From: Parvularculaceae bacterium | GTDB lineage: Bacteria; Pseudomonadota; Alphaproteobacteria; Caulobacterales; Parvularculaceae | Assembly (NCBI GenBank): GCA_028284065.1 | Contig: JANQSJ010000003.1 | Span: forward strand, 1-64,000 | DNA length: 64,000 nucleotides | Direction: 5' to 3' | Part shown: piece by piece, positions 16,530 through 26,207 of the stretch | How positions within the stretch are numbered: the first letter of the stretch is position 1 | Layout of the letters: each line of letters opens with the position of its first letter | Position numbers and translations under genes: made by a program | Notes under the pieces: model-generated | What the model was told of the DNA's origin: nothing | Databases searched by the model: none | The model's input: the letters and a program-made list of their open reading frames with translations, nothing else

Positions 16530-18711
16530 CCTCACGGACGCTTCGAATCGTGACGCCATCCTCTGACAGCGTCAGGGCATGCGCGCCCTCGCGCCAGGCG
16601 TCGCGCCGATCGACAAGTCGCGCCGCGCACCCCTCGGCCGCCCGGCGCGGGGTCGGATAGAGCGCGAAGACGACATCCGCCCGGGCGCAGTCGTCGGCAA
16701 GCCCCTCGACCGAATAGGAAAAGGCGAGCGAACGACCGCCGAGCCGCATCACGCACCCGGCCCCGTCGCACTCAGCGACCTCGTCAATCGCAGCCGGGCG
16801 GTCCCCAAGAGGATCAAGGCCCGACAGTTCTATCCAGACGCCCATGAGAAAGCGGTCGCGGCGGCGGTTGACGGCTGCGAAAGAAGGTCCGGCGATGCCA
16901 TCGCCATCGGACAGCCGCAGCCCCGCATTGTCGCCGTCCGGCGCAAAGAAAACGTCCGGGCGCGGCGCAGCGGCGATCAATGCGACGCCGCCCGCAAGTC
17001 CGGCGAGGCCGGCGGCGCGCCAGGGCCGGCGGGCAAGGCACAGCCAGAGGCCGCCAAGGACCATCGCGCCGAGCGCCGCCGGCGGCCATTGCGGGCTGAG
17101 CCCGACCGCGCCCTCAAGCCCCGACACGTACGTCGCGACCGCGAGCACCCGCTCCACGCCCCAGGCGGCGGCGCGCCAGAAAGGCCCGTCAACGCCAAGC
17201 GGCGTCATCATCATGCCGAGGATCGCCGATGGCATGATGAGAAACGCCATGATCGGCGTCGCGCAAAGGTTTGCGGCGAGGCTGTAGATTGCGGCGCGAT
17301 GGAAGTGATAGAGCGCGAACGGTGCCGTCGCCGTCGCCGCGATAACATCCGTCGCCGCGACGCCGATCGCATAGCGCCTAAACCGCGCCGCCATGCCGGG
17401 ATCGCGCGGCTGCTCCCACCACCTTCGGCTTGCGTCAAAGGCGGCGATGAGGGCGGTCGCCGCTGCGAAGGACATTTGAAAGCCGGGGTGCAGGACCGCC
17501 TCCGGGCTCGTCAGGAGGATGATCGTCGCCGCCAGCGCGACGTTCCGCAACGAAATCGCCCGACGGTCGACGAGAACCGCGATCAATAAGACGCCCGTCA
17601 TGATGAAGGCGCGGCGCGCGGACCATCCGCTTCCTGATAAAATGAGATAGCCGAGCGATGAGGCGAGCGCTGCGGCGGCGGCCCATTTCTTGATCGGGAA
17701 TCGCAGGGCGATCGCAGGGACCGCCGCAAGGGCGAGGCGGACGCTGAAAAAAACAATGCCCGCCGCGAGGCCCATATGAAGGCCTGAAATCGCCAGCAGG
17801 TGCGCAAGACCCGCGTCCCGCAAGGCGCGTTCCGCTTCCTCATCGACGCCGCCGCGCTTGCCGGTGACAAGCGCCGCCACGACGCCGCCGCCGGCGCCAG
17901 GCGCAGCCGCCCTGATCCTGCGCGCAAGACGCACCCGCGCGCGCTCCACTCGCGCCCGCACGCGATCCAGCAGCCTGGTCAAATCGCCGGCGCGCACGAG
18001 AACCGTCGGCGCCGCAACGCCGAAGCCGACGCCGCCGATGCGCTGAAAATAGAGGTGCCGGGAGAAATCGAACGCCCCTGGCGCGGCCGGCGGCGGCGGC
18101 GGGGAGAGCCTCGCCGGCGCCGAGATGATATCGCCGGGCGCTGCGTCAAACTCACGCCCGCGCCAGGTGACGCGCACGCGCGCCGGCGTTTCCTCCGTAG
18201 AAAGACCGTCAATAGAGCGCACGGCGATCGTCAGTCGCCGGCGCCCCTCTCCTTCCTCCAGCACGGCGAGACGGCCGGTCACCGTCCGGACGGGCATCTC
18301 CCGTTCGATGCGCGGGGCCGCGACCGCCGCCTCTCGCATGTCCGCGGCGAGCCCGCCGAGCAGCATGAGCATGACGGCGCCAACCGGCAGGCTGACGGTG
18401 CGTCCGAAACCGCGCGCCCTTGCGGCGAGCCACAGCCCCACCGCCAGCAACAGCGGATAGAGGAACGCCGCCGCAGGCGGCTCCGTCCGCAGGCTGAAAT
18501 AAAGAACCGCGCCGGCGCCTATCGCCACAGGCGCCCATAGGATTGCGCGGTCAGCCTCGTCCGCCGCCCAATCGCGCGCAACGCCAAGCACAGCCGACGC
18601 GCCGCTCCTGCGCAGCAAGAGCCGACCGCCCGACACGCCGTAGGCCGGGGGATGAGGATCGCGCGTCGCAGGCCGAGCCGCGCCGAGGGACCGATCGTCG
18701 ATGCCGACCAA
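16498..18711 (-). CDS. comEC: ComEC/Rec2 family DNA uptake channel
   Basis: A 737-aa polytopic protein of the ComEC family, the inner membrane channel for single-stranded DNA in natural transformation. It has N-terminal helices, a DUF4131-like OB-fold domain (about residues 130-260), then the Competence domain with the hallmark 'AHLLAISGLHMGLAAG' near residue 310 and about eight helices. The C-terminal 150 residues are a reduced domain without the HxHxDH metal site of the beta-lactamase-like part, as in other alphaproteobacteria. A TTG start is used, supported by GGGGGAGG a few bases upstream. Confidence 0.92.
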   Translation of the reverse strand: MVGIDDRSLGAARPATRDPHPPAYGVSGGRLLLRRSGASAVLGVARDWAADEADRAILWAPVAIGAGAVLYFSLRTEPPAAAFLYPLLLAVGLWLAARARGFGRTVSLPVGAVMLMLLGGLAADMREAAVAAPRIEREMPVRTVTGRLAVLEEGEGRRRLTIAVRSIDGLSTEETPARVRVTWRGREFDAAPGDIISAPARLSPPPPPAAPGAFDFSRHLYFQRIGGVGFGVAAPTVLVRAGDLTRLLDRVRARVERARVRLARRIRAAAPGAGGGVVAALVTGKRGGVDEEAERALRDAGLAHLLAISGLHMGLAAGIVFFSVRLALAAVPAIALRFPIKKWAAAAALASSLGYLILSGSGWSARRAFIMTGVLLIAVLVDRRAISLRNVALAATIILLTSPEAVLHPGFQMSFAAATALIAAFDASRRWWEQPRDPGMAARFRRYAIGVAATDVIAATATAPFALYHFHRAAIYSLAANLCATPIMAFLIMPSAILGMMMTPLGVDGPFWRAAAWGVERVLAVATYVSGLEGAVGLSPQWPPAALGAMVLGGLWLCLARRPWRAAGLAGLAGGVALIAAAPRPDVFFAPDGDNAGLRLSDGDGIAGPSFAAVNRRRDRFLMGVWIELSGLDPLGDRPAAIDEVAECDGAGCVMRLGGRSLAFSYSVEGLADDCARADVVFALYPTPRRAAEGCAARLVDRRDAWREGAHALTLSEDGVTIRSVREVTGVRPWSPE

Positions 18712-18840
18712 ATGCGCCTCCCCCGCGTCGCGTCGACGTAAGCTATCAGTCTATTGCAACGGGCGGGGTCTGGACAGTCGGGGTCCAGTCGCGGTTGAAG
18801 CTCAGCAACGCTTCCGTCAACGCCAACCGACCTTGAGAGA

Positions 18841-20268
18841 ATGACCGAACCCGTCGTCACACGCTTCGCGCCCTCGCCCACCGGCTTCCTGCACATTGGC
18901 GGCGCGCGCACCGCCCTTTTTAACTGGCTATACGCCCGAAGGCATGGCGGAAAATTCCTGCTGCGGATCGAGGATACCGACCGCGCGCGCCACGATGAGG
19001 CGGCGGTGGCGGCGATCCTTGATGGCCTTGAATGGCTCGGCCTCGATTGGGATGCGGCGCCGGCCTCGCAATTCGCGAGCCGCGATCGCCACCGCGCCGT
19101 CGCGCTAGACCTCCTCGAGAAAGGCGCAGCCTATCGCTGCTTCATGACGCCGGAAGAGACGGACGCCGCAAGGGAGGCGGCGCGCGCCGAAAGCCAGCGC
19201 TTCGAAAGTCCCTGGCGCGAGGCCCCTGCCGCCGATATCGAGGCGAAGCTGGCGGCCGGCGCGCCGTTCGCAATTCGATTTCGCGCGCCGAAGGACGGCC
19301 GCACGGATCTCGCCGACGCGGTCCAGGGCGACGTGTCGTTCCCTAATCAGGCGCTCGATGATCTTGTCATACTGCGCGGCGGAACCGGCGACGCGCCCGG
19401 CGATCCAACCTACAATCTCGCCGTCGTCGTCGACGACCATGACATGGGCGTCACCCACGTCATTCGCGGCGACGACCATCTGAACAACGCCGCGCGCCAG
19501 AGCCAGATCTATGACGCCCTCGGCTGGCCGCGGCCTGTCTTCGCCCATGTGCCGCTTATCCATGGGAGCGACGGCGCAAAGCTCTCCAAGCGCCATGGCG
19601 CGCTCGGCGTTGAGGCGTATCGCGATCAGGGCGTCCTGCCCGAAGCGCTTGCGAATTACCTCCTGCGCCTCGGCTGGTCGTCGGGCGACCGCGAGATCAT
19701 CCCACGCGAAGAGGCGATCGGGCTTTTCGACCTTGGCGGGATCAACAAGGCGCCGGCGCGGCTCGACCTCGACAAGCTCGTCTCAGTCAACGCGCAGTAT
19801 CTGCGCGCGACCCCCGATGAGGACCTATTTGCGCTCGCGACGCCCTTTCTGAACGAGGCGGCTGATGAGGCGCGATTGGGGGCCCTGAGGCGGGCGATGC
19901 CGTTCCTTAAGGACCGCATGACGACCCTTGCCGATGTGGCGGACGCCGCGGCGTTCATCTTCCTCGAGCGTCCGCTCGACATCTCAGGTAAGGCGGCGAA
20001 ACCTCTAAAGAAAGAGGGCGCTTCTAAAGTGCTTTCAGAGCTTATTGAGGCGCTCTCCGCCGATGCGCCATGGGGCGATCCGGCGGCCTTCGACGCCGTC
20101 CTGAAGGCATTCGCTGAGGCCAGGGGCGTCGGCTTCGGCCAGGTCGGGGCCCCTGCCCGCGCCGCGCTTACCGCCGGTCGGCCAAGCCCCAGCCTCGGCG
20201 AGACTCTCTATATTCTTGGGGAAAATGAGGCTCTTGGCCGGCTACAGGACGCCCTCAACGACAATTGA
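18841..20268 (+). CDS. gltX: glutamyl-tRNA synthetase
   Basis: A 475-aa class I aminoacyl-tRNA synthetase. The ATP motifs are visible: 'FAPSPTGFLHIGGARTALFNW' begins at residue 8 (HIGH variant HIGG) and 'GAKLSKRHGAL' lies near 245 (KMSKS variant). 'RIEDTDRAR' near residue 42 is typical of the glutamate enzyme. The C-terminal anticodon-binding helical domain is full length. It may be discriminating or charge tRNA-Gln as well, which sequence reading cannot decide. It is divergent from comEC and followed by gltA after 190 bp. Confidence 0.97.
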   Translation: MTEPVVTRFAPSPTGFLHIGGARTALFNWLYARRHGGKFLLRIEDTDRARHDEAAVAAILDGLEWLGLDWDAAPASQFASRDRHRAVALDLLEKGAAYRCFMTPEETDAAREAARAESQRFESPWREAPAADIEAKLAAGAPFAIRFRAPKDGRTDLADAVQGDVSFPNQALDDLVILRGGTGDAPGDPTYNLAVVVDDHDMGVTHVIRGDDHLNNAARQSQIYDALGWPRPVFAHVPLIHGSDGAKLSKRHGALGVEAYRDQGVLPEALANYLLRLGWSSGDREIIPREEAIGLFDLGGINKAPARLDLDKLVSVNAQYLRATPDEDLFALATPFLNEAADEARLGALRRAMPFLKDRMTTLADVADAAAFIFLERPLDISGKAAKPLKKEGASKVLSELIEALSADAPWGDPAAFDAVLKAFAEARGVGFGQVGAPARAALTAGRPSPSLGETLYILGENEALGRLQDALNDN

Positions 20269-20458
20269 GGCGCATCGGCGCAGCGGTTGGCCGAGATTGC
20301 ATCCCCCATGCGCGTCAGCGTATTGATGCGCCGCGGCATTTCGGGGCCTCGCGCTTAACCTGGTTCGTTAAGCGCGCAGAAACGCAGCGCCTCTCAGGGT
20401 TTTTCCCCGCGCCACAACAGGCGCCCGCCGGCCCGAGAAGACGACCTGGAGAATTTCG

Positions 20459-21763
<1,305 letters not shown>

Positions 21764-21772
21764 CGCCGCGCC

Positions 21773-22381
21773 GTGGGGGAGACGGACGCGGACGAACAAC
21801 GCGCCGACGGCGATATCGCCGTCGCGTTTGCGTTCGTTGGGGTTCGGCTCTTAGCGATTAGCGCATTCGCGACCGGCATATCGCAAGGCGTATTCTTCGC
21901 AGTTCAGATGCTCTCGCTAACCGACGATGCGGCAAGCCGGGAATTTTTCGCCGGGCAACTGGCGTATGGCTCAGCTCAAATAACTATCGCCGTAATCCTC
22001 TGGACCGCGTCCCGTCGCCTCGCCCGCGCCGTCGCCGCTCCTATCGCCGCAATGGAGCGCGTTCGCGTGGCCCCAATTGTGGCTAGCGATATTGTCGCTG
22101 CAGGCAGCTTCTTGGTCGGCGGATTTTATTTGTTGGCGACGCTCCCCAAACTCGCATTTAGCGCTGGTCATTGGTTGGTCCGGAGTTGGGCCGCCGCTTC
22201 AAGAGCTGACGAGCAGTTCGGATCCATTCTTCCCTGGGATCAAACTGCAAACGACGCTGCGATCGTTCTCGCCGCGCTCTTCGTGATGCTCCGTCCGCGT
22301 TTCCTCGTATCGCTATTCAAACGTCTCAGATCAGCCGATCTCGTCGACGACGGCAGTCCGCGACCTAACGGAAATGACTAG
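21773..22381 (+). CDS. four-helix membrane protein of unknown function
   Basis: A 202-aa protein with four hydrophobic segments (about 20-45, 62-90, 97-125 and 160-182) and no motif I recognise. The GTG start lies 10 bp after the citrate synthase stop, so it is probably read through from gltA. No better start exists before the first helix. Function unknown; the acidic N terminus and the polar C terminus are likely cytoplasmic. Confidence 0.6.
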   Translation: MGETDADEQRADGDIAVAFAFVGVRLLAISAFATGISQGVFFAVQMLSLTDDAASREFFAGQLAYGSAQITIAVILWTASRRLARAVAAPIAAMERVRVAPIVASDIVAAGSFLVGGFYLLATLPKLAFSAGHWLVRSWAAASRADEQFGSILPWDQTANDAAIVLAALFVMLRPRFLVSLFKRLRSADLVDDGSPRPNGND

Positions 22382-22444
22382 GCGAGGCCGCGACCGCAAT
22401 TGTGATCGCCGCTCGGCTTCCGCCGGACCGATCGATGTCGTTTA

Positions 22445-22473
22445 GTCGCTCTCCTCCCTCCTGAGAGAGCGAC
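22445..22473 (+). promoter_or_regulatory. hairpin in the leader of the Rieske-ThDP gene
   Basis: A 9-bp perfect stem (GTCGCTCTC with GAGAGCGAC) and an 11-nt loop containing CTCCCT (22454-22459). This loop is exactly complementary to AGGGAG (22623-22628), the ribosome binding site of the preferred start at 22637. A regulatory contact is possible but unproven. Confidence 0.35.
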
Positions 22474-22636
22474 AATGCTTACGCCATTCAGACACCTTTT
22501 CCGCCGCAAACGATCGGCGCATGATGCGCGCGACGCCGCGGGGCCCGTTGAGGGGTCGGCGGCGCCCAGGACAGCCTTCGGCGCGGTGGAACGCAACCGC
22601 GCCCGCGGGCGACACCCAAGCCAGGGAGAGCGCGAA

Positions 22637-24598
22637 ATGGAATGGCGACGCGTCGCGCACGTGAATGACTTACCGGACGGCCGCGTGATGACCGTCACCG
22701 CCGGCGTCAAGACGCTGGCCCTTGTGCATTTCGATGGTCAGTACGCGGCCATGGACAATCGCTGTCCGCACCAGGGCGGCCCGCTTGGCGAAGGCTCCAT
22801 CGAAAAAGGGGAAGGCGGACAATGCTGGCTCAGGTGTCCCTGGCATGGCTGGGACTTCGACCCGCTCACCGGCAAGCCGCCGGGCGGCCACGCGGACACC
22901 GGCCAGGAGATGTTCCCGGTGGAGGTCCGCGGCGACGAGATTCACGTGGGCGTTCCAGAGGAGCCGGACCACGTCCGCACCGCGACGGACGTCATCGCGG
23001 AGACCTTTGTCAATTGGGGCGTCACGCGCGTCTTCGGCATGGTCGGCCATTCCAATCTCGGCCTCGCCGACGCGTTCCGCCGTCAGAGCGAAGCGGGAAA
23101 GATGTCCTATGTGGGCATCCGCCACGAAGGCGCGGCGAGCTTCGCGGCGTCGGGTTACGCCAAACTCTCCGGCCGGCCGGCCATCTGTATGTCGATCGCC
23201 GGCCCGGGCGCGACCAACATGATGACCGGGCTTTTCGACGCAAAAGTCGACCGTGCGCCGATCATCGCCTGCCCCGGCCAGGTGCAGACGCAGGTCTTCT
23301 CGCCCTTCGCGTTCCAGGACATCGACCTCCACGGCGCGTTCGCGCCCGTCTCGGCCTTTAATCAGCTCGTCCTGCATGACTCGAATTTCGGCGAAATCGC
23401 GACTCTCGCCGCCAAGACGGCGATTGTGGAGCGAAACGTCTCCACCCTGATATTCCCAGACGACGTCCAGACGCTGCCCGCTATCGACAAGAAAGCCGGG
23501 AGCCCAAAAGGCCGGCTCGCGGATATGCGAATGGCGCCGCACGACGACACGATTAAAGAAGCAATCGATCGAATTTACGGCTCAAAGAGGCCCTTCATCA
23601 TCGCGGGGTACGGTGCGCGCGAAGCAATGCAGCAGGTTGTCGCCCTCGCTGAAGACCTAAAAGCCCCTATCGCGACCACGTTCAAAGGCAAAGGGCAGAT
23701 CCCCGACAGCCACCCCCTCGCCGCCGGCGTCCTCGGCCGCTCCGGCACGCCGATCGCCTCCTGGTTCATGAATGAGTGCGACCTCATCATCGCCATCGGC
23801 GCGTCGTTCTCGCACCACACCGGGATCGAACCATCTAAACCGATCGTGCAGATCGACTTTGACCGCATGCATCTCGGCAAGGGCCACGCCGTTGACGTCG
23901 CCGTCTGGGGCGAGATTGCATGCACTCTTGAGATCATTGACTACGAGTCGCCCATTTATCACGGTACGGACCAGCGCGGCGAAATCGCTGAGCGCTGGCG
24001 CATCTGGCGCGCGGAGAAAGCGAGCCGGCTCGCCGACGACCGCGGGAAAGGCCTTTCCGCCTCCATCCTGTTCGAGGCGATGACGCGGCTCGTACCGCCC
24101 GACGCAGTCATGCCTGTCGACGTCGGCAACAATGCCTATTCCTTCGGCCGCTACTTCGAACCGACGGGGCAGCGTATTTTGATGTCCGGCTATCTCGGCT
24201 CCATCGGGTTCGCCTTTCCGGCGGCCATGGGGGCCTGGGCCGCCTGCCAGGACTTTCCCGAATACCGCGGCCGCAAAGTCGTTTCCGTCTCGGGCGATGG
24301 CGGCTTCGGCCAGTACGCCATGGAGTTCACCACAGCCGTCCATTACGACATGGATATCTGCCATGTGCTGATGAACAATTCCGAGCTCGGAAAAATCTCC
24401 AAGGAGCAGCGCGGCGGCGAGTGGCCAGTCTGGCAGACGTCGCTGACGAACCCCAACTTCGCCGACTTCGCCGCGTCCTGCGGCGGGCTCGGCGTCCGCG
24501 TGACGCGCAAGGAGGACCTCGACGAGGCGCTAAGGCGCGGGATCGCCTGCGACGGGCCGGCGCTCGTTGAGATCTGCACGGATGTTGAGCTGGTCTGA
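22637..24598 (+). CDS. fusion of Rieske [2Fe-2S] ferredoxin and ThDP-dependent enzyme
   Basis: A 653-aa two-domain protein. Residues 1-105 are a Rieske-type ferredoxin with C43-P-H45 and C67-P-W-H70 as cluster ligands. From about 112 on it is a ThDP enzyme of the acetolactate synthase/oxalyl-CoA decarboxylase/pyruvate oxidase fold: an N-terminal Pyr domain with 'IRHEGAASFAASGYAK' carrying the catalytic Glu, a central domain, and a PP domain with 'SGDGGFGQYAMEF' and 'LMNNSELGK' for Mg-ThDP. Its substrate is unknown. I prefer the ATG at 22637 because AGGGAGAG precedes it; a frame from 22475 adds 54 low-complexity residues. It is convergent with the carotenoid oxygenase gene, with 8 bp between stops. 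Confidence 0.85.
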   Translation: MEWRRVAHVNDLPDGRVMTVTAGVKTLALVHFDGQYAAMDNRCPHQGGPLGEGSIEKGEGGQCWLRCPWHGWDFDPLTGKPPGGHADTGQEMFPVEVRGDEIHVGVPEEPDHVRTATDVIAETFVNWGVTRVFGMVGHSNLGLADAFRRQSEAGKMSYVGIRHEGAASFAASGYAKLSGRPAICMSIAGPGATNMMTGLFDAKVDRAPIIACPGQVQTQVFSPFAFQDIDLHGAFAPVSAFNQLVLHDSNFGEIATLAAKTAIVERNVSTLIFPDDVQTLPAIDKKAGSPKGRLADMRMAPHDDTIKEAIDRIYGSKRPFIIAGYGAREAMQQVVALAEDLKAPIATTFKGKGQIPDSHPLAAGVLGRSGTPIASWFMNECDLIIAIGASFSHHTGIEPSKPIVQIDFDRMHLGKGHAVDVAVWGEIACTLEIIDYESPIYHGTDQRGEIAERWRIWRAEKASRLADDRGKGLSASILFEAMTRLVPPDAVMPVDVGNNAYSFGRYFEPTGQRILMSGYLGSIGFAFPAAMGAWAACQDFPEYRGRKVVSVSGDGGFGQYAMEFTTAVHYDMDICHVLMNNSELGKISKEQRGGEWPVWQTSLTNPNFADFAASCGGLGVRVTRKEDLDEALRRGIACDGPALVEICTDVELV

Positions 24599-24606
24599 GC
24601 CGGCGT

Positions 24607-26025
24607 TCAGCTTGCCGCCGGCATCCACGTGGCGTGGAAGCCCGCCGGCGCGCGGCCCGGAAGCTCCACCCGCGCGACGGGCGGCGCGGCGAAGTCGCGC
24701 GCGTCGATGATCCGCGCTTCGGAGCGGCCGGTCTCAAGGCTCGTGGTGAGCGTCACCACATAGCCTTCGTCTTCCGCGTCCGCGTCGACCCCCACGCCGT
24801 CGCGCGGCGCGAAAGCGGGCTCCGAGCCGAAGACGCCCGGCTCGAAGTCATGCTGGACATAGGACCCGGTCGACAGATCGTACTTCCGCAAGGCGGAGAA
24901 ACGCTGCAGGTCGCAGTCGTCCATCACCACATGATAGGACCAGCGCGTCTTTGAGCCCGTGCGCCCGAGATTGATGGCCGGAAACTCCGACAACGCATCG
25001 TCAAGCTGCTCCTCGCGACCCTCGCCCGTCTTCATATTCATCCGCCACAGGAAGGGCTGCGCGCGCAGGGCGAGGACATCGACCATCGGCGCGTAAGGGC
25101 CATAGTCGGGGTTCGGAGCAAGGCCGTTGTCGACCATTTTGCACGCCGCCATGACGACCTCGTCGCCTTCCTCCCACGCGTTGATGACGTGGTAGACATA
25201 GCAGGTCGGAAACTCGAACCACTTCGTCTCGCCGAAGCCGGCGCCGTCCTTCGGGCGCGGCGTGACGCCAAAGCGGGTCGGCTGTTCGGCCACATGGATG
25301 CGCCAGACGCGGTTGGCGATGCCCTGCTCCGTGAACACGACCGGAAGGTCGTGCAGGATCGCGTAATTCTCCGTCAGCCCCATATCGTGCGGCAGGCGCG
25401 GGCCCGGCAGGTCAATCGCCTTGAAATGCGTCAGCTCATTCTCGGCGGAAACGGCGCCGAGCCACATGGTCGGCTCATAGAGCGCATAGTCGAAGAAGAT
25501 GAGCTCGCCGGTCTTGGGACACGTTTTCGAGTGCGCCGAGACGTTTTTCGGCAGGGCGCCGCCAAAGTCCTCCACCGCAATCGTTTCAAGCGTTTCGGGG
25601 TCCACCGCCACGGGCCGGCCGGAAATGTACCAAAGCGCCAGGAGCCGACCATTGTGGACGATGACGTCCGTATTCGCCGTATCCCGATAGACCGTCGTGC
25701 GGTCCGCGGCCTCCTCGGCCTGGGAGAATATGCCCGGGCGGGCGGCGCCTTCCGCGCCGAAATCGCGCGAGCGCACATAGCGCGCGGCGTAGCGCGCCGC
25801 CCCGTCGCCGAACCAGAGCCCGTGCAGCATCCCCTCGCCGTCGAACCAGTGGTGCATGCCGCCCGGCGGCTCAGTAGGGTTGGGCCCGTTGCGGAAATAG
25901 GCGCCGGAAAGATCGCGGGGTATCTCGCCAGAAATCACCCGGCCCGGGCCGGACCCCTCAACCGTCGGCGCGTAAAGACCGTGCAAATAGGGGTTCTTGG
26001 CGTTCAGCCCCTCGTTCCACTGCAT
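24607..26025 (-). CDS. carotenoid oxygenase family protein
   Basis: A 472-aa member of the carotenoid cleavage dioxygenase/RPE65 family. These are non-heme Fe(II) enzymes with a seven-bladed propeller and four His ligands. Candidate ligands are seen in 'VSAHSKTCP', 'LPHDMGLTENYAI', 'TCYVYHVINAWEEGD' and the C-terminal 'PAGFHATWMP'. 'GAYFRNGPNP' near the N terminus is a family signature. It could cleave a carotenoid, apocarotenoid, lignostilbene or related aromatic, and the sequence alone does not say which. The ATG at 26025 follows GGAAGGA; the upstream extension is unconserved in appearance. Confidence 0.92.
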   Translation of the reverse strand: MQWNEGLNAKNPYLHGLYAPTVEGSGPGRVISGEIPRDLSGAYFRNGPNPTEPPGGMHHWFDGEGMLHGLWFGDGAARYAARYVRSRDFGAEGAARPGIFSQAEEAADRTTVYRDTANTDVIVHNGRLLALWYISGRPVAVDPETLETIAVEDFGGALPKNVSAHSKTCPKTGELIFFDYALYEPTMWLGAVSAENELTHFKAIDLPGPRLPHDMGLTENYAILHDLPVVFTEQGIANRVWRIHVAEQPTRFGVTPRPKDGAGFGETKWFEFPTCYVYHVINAWEEGDEVVMAACKMVDNGLAPNPDYGPYAPMVDVLALRAQPFLWRMNMKTGEGREEQLDDALSEFPAINLGRTGSKTRWSYHVVMDDCDLQRFSALRKYDLSTGSYVQHDFEPGVFGSEPAFAPRDGVGVDADAEDEGYVVTLTTSLETGRSEARIIDARDFAAPPVARVELPGRAPAGFHATWMPAAS

Positions 26026-26207
26026 GCTGCGTCCTTCCCAGATATCGACAGGCCTACTTGCGACCGAATTTTCCCATGGCGTTCTGAATCGCGCCATTTT
26101 CTCCTCAACCTATCAACCGCGCGCATGGCTCGGAAAGCCCCGCCGACGAACTTGACGCTACGTGAGAACATTGCAAGAACATTCGCCTTTTCGAGAGGTC
26201 GTCACCG

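Noticed and set aside
16498..18711. ComEC as a truncated or broken gene because the metallo-beta-lactamase site is missing
   Set aside because: The frame is intact and alphaproteobacterial ComEC proteins commonly have this reduced C-terminal domain.
22420..22636. ThDP riboswitch before the Rieske-ThDP gene (CTGAGAG is present)
   Set aside because: Only the short CTGAGA word is seen. The rest of the conserved thi-box and its pairing regions are missing.
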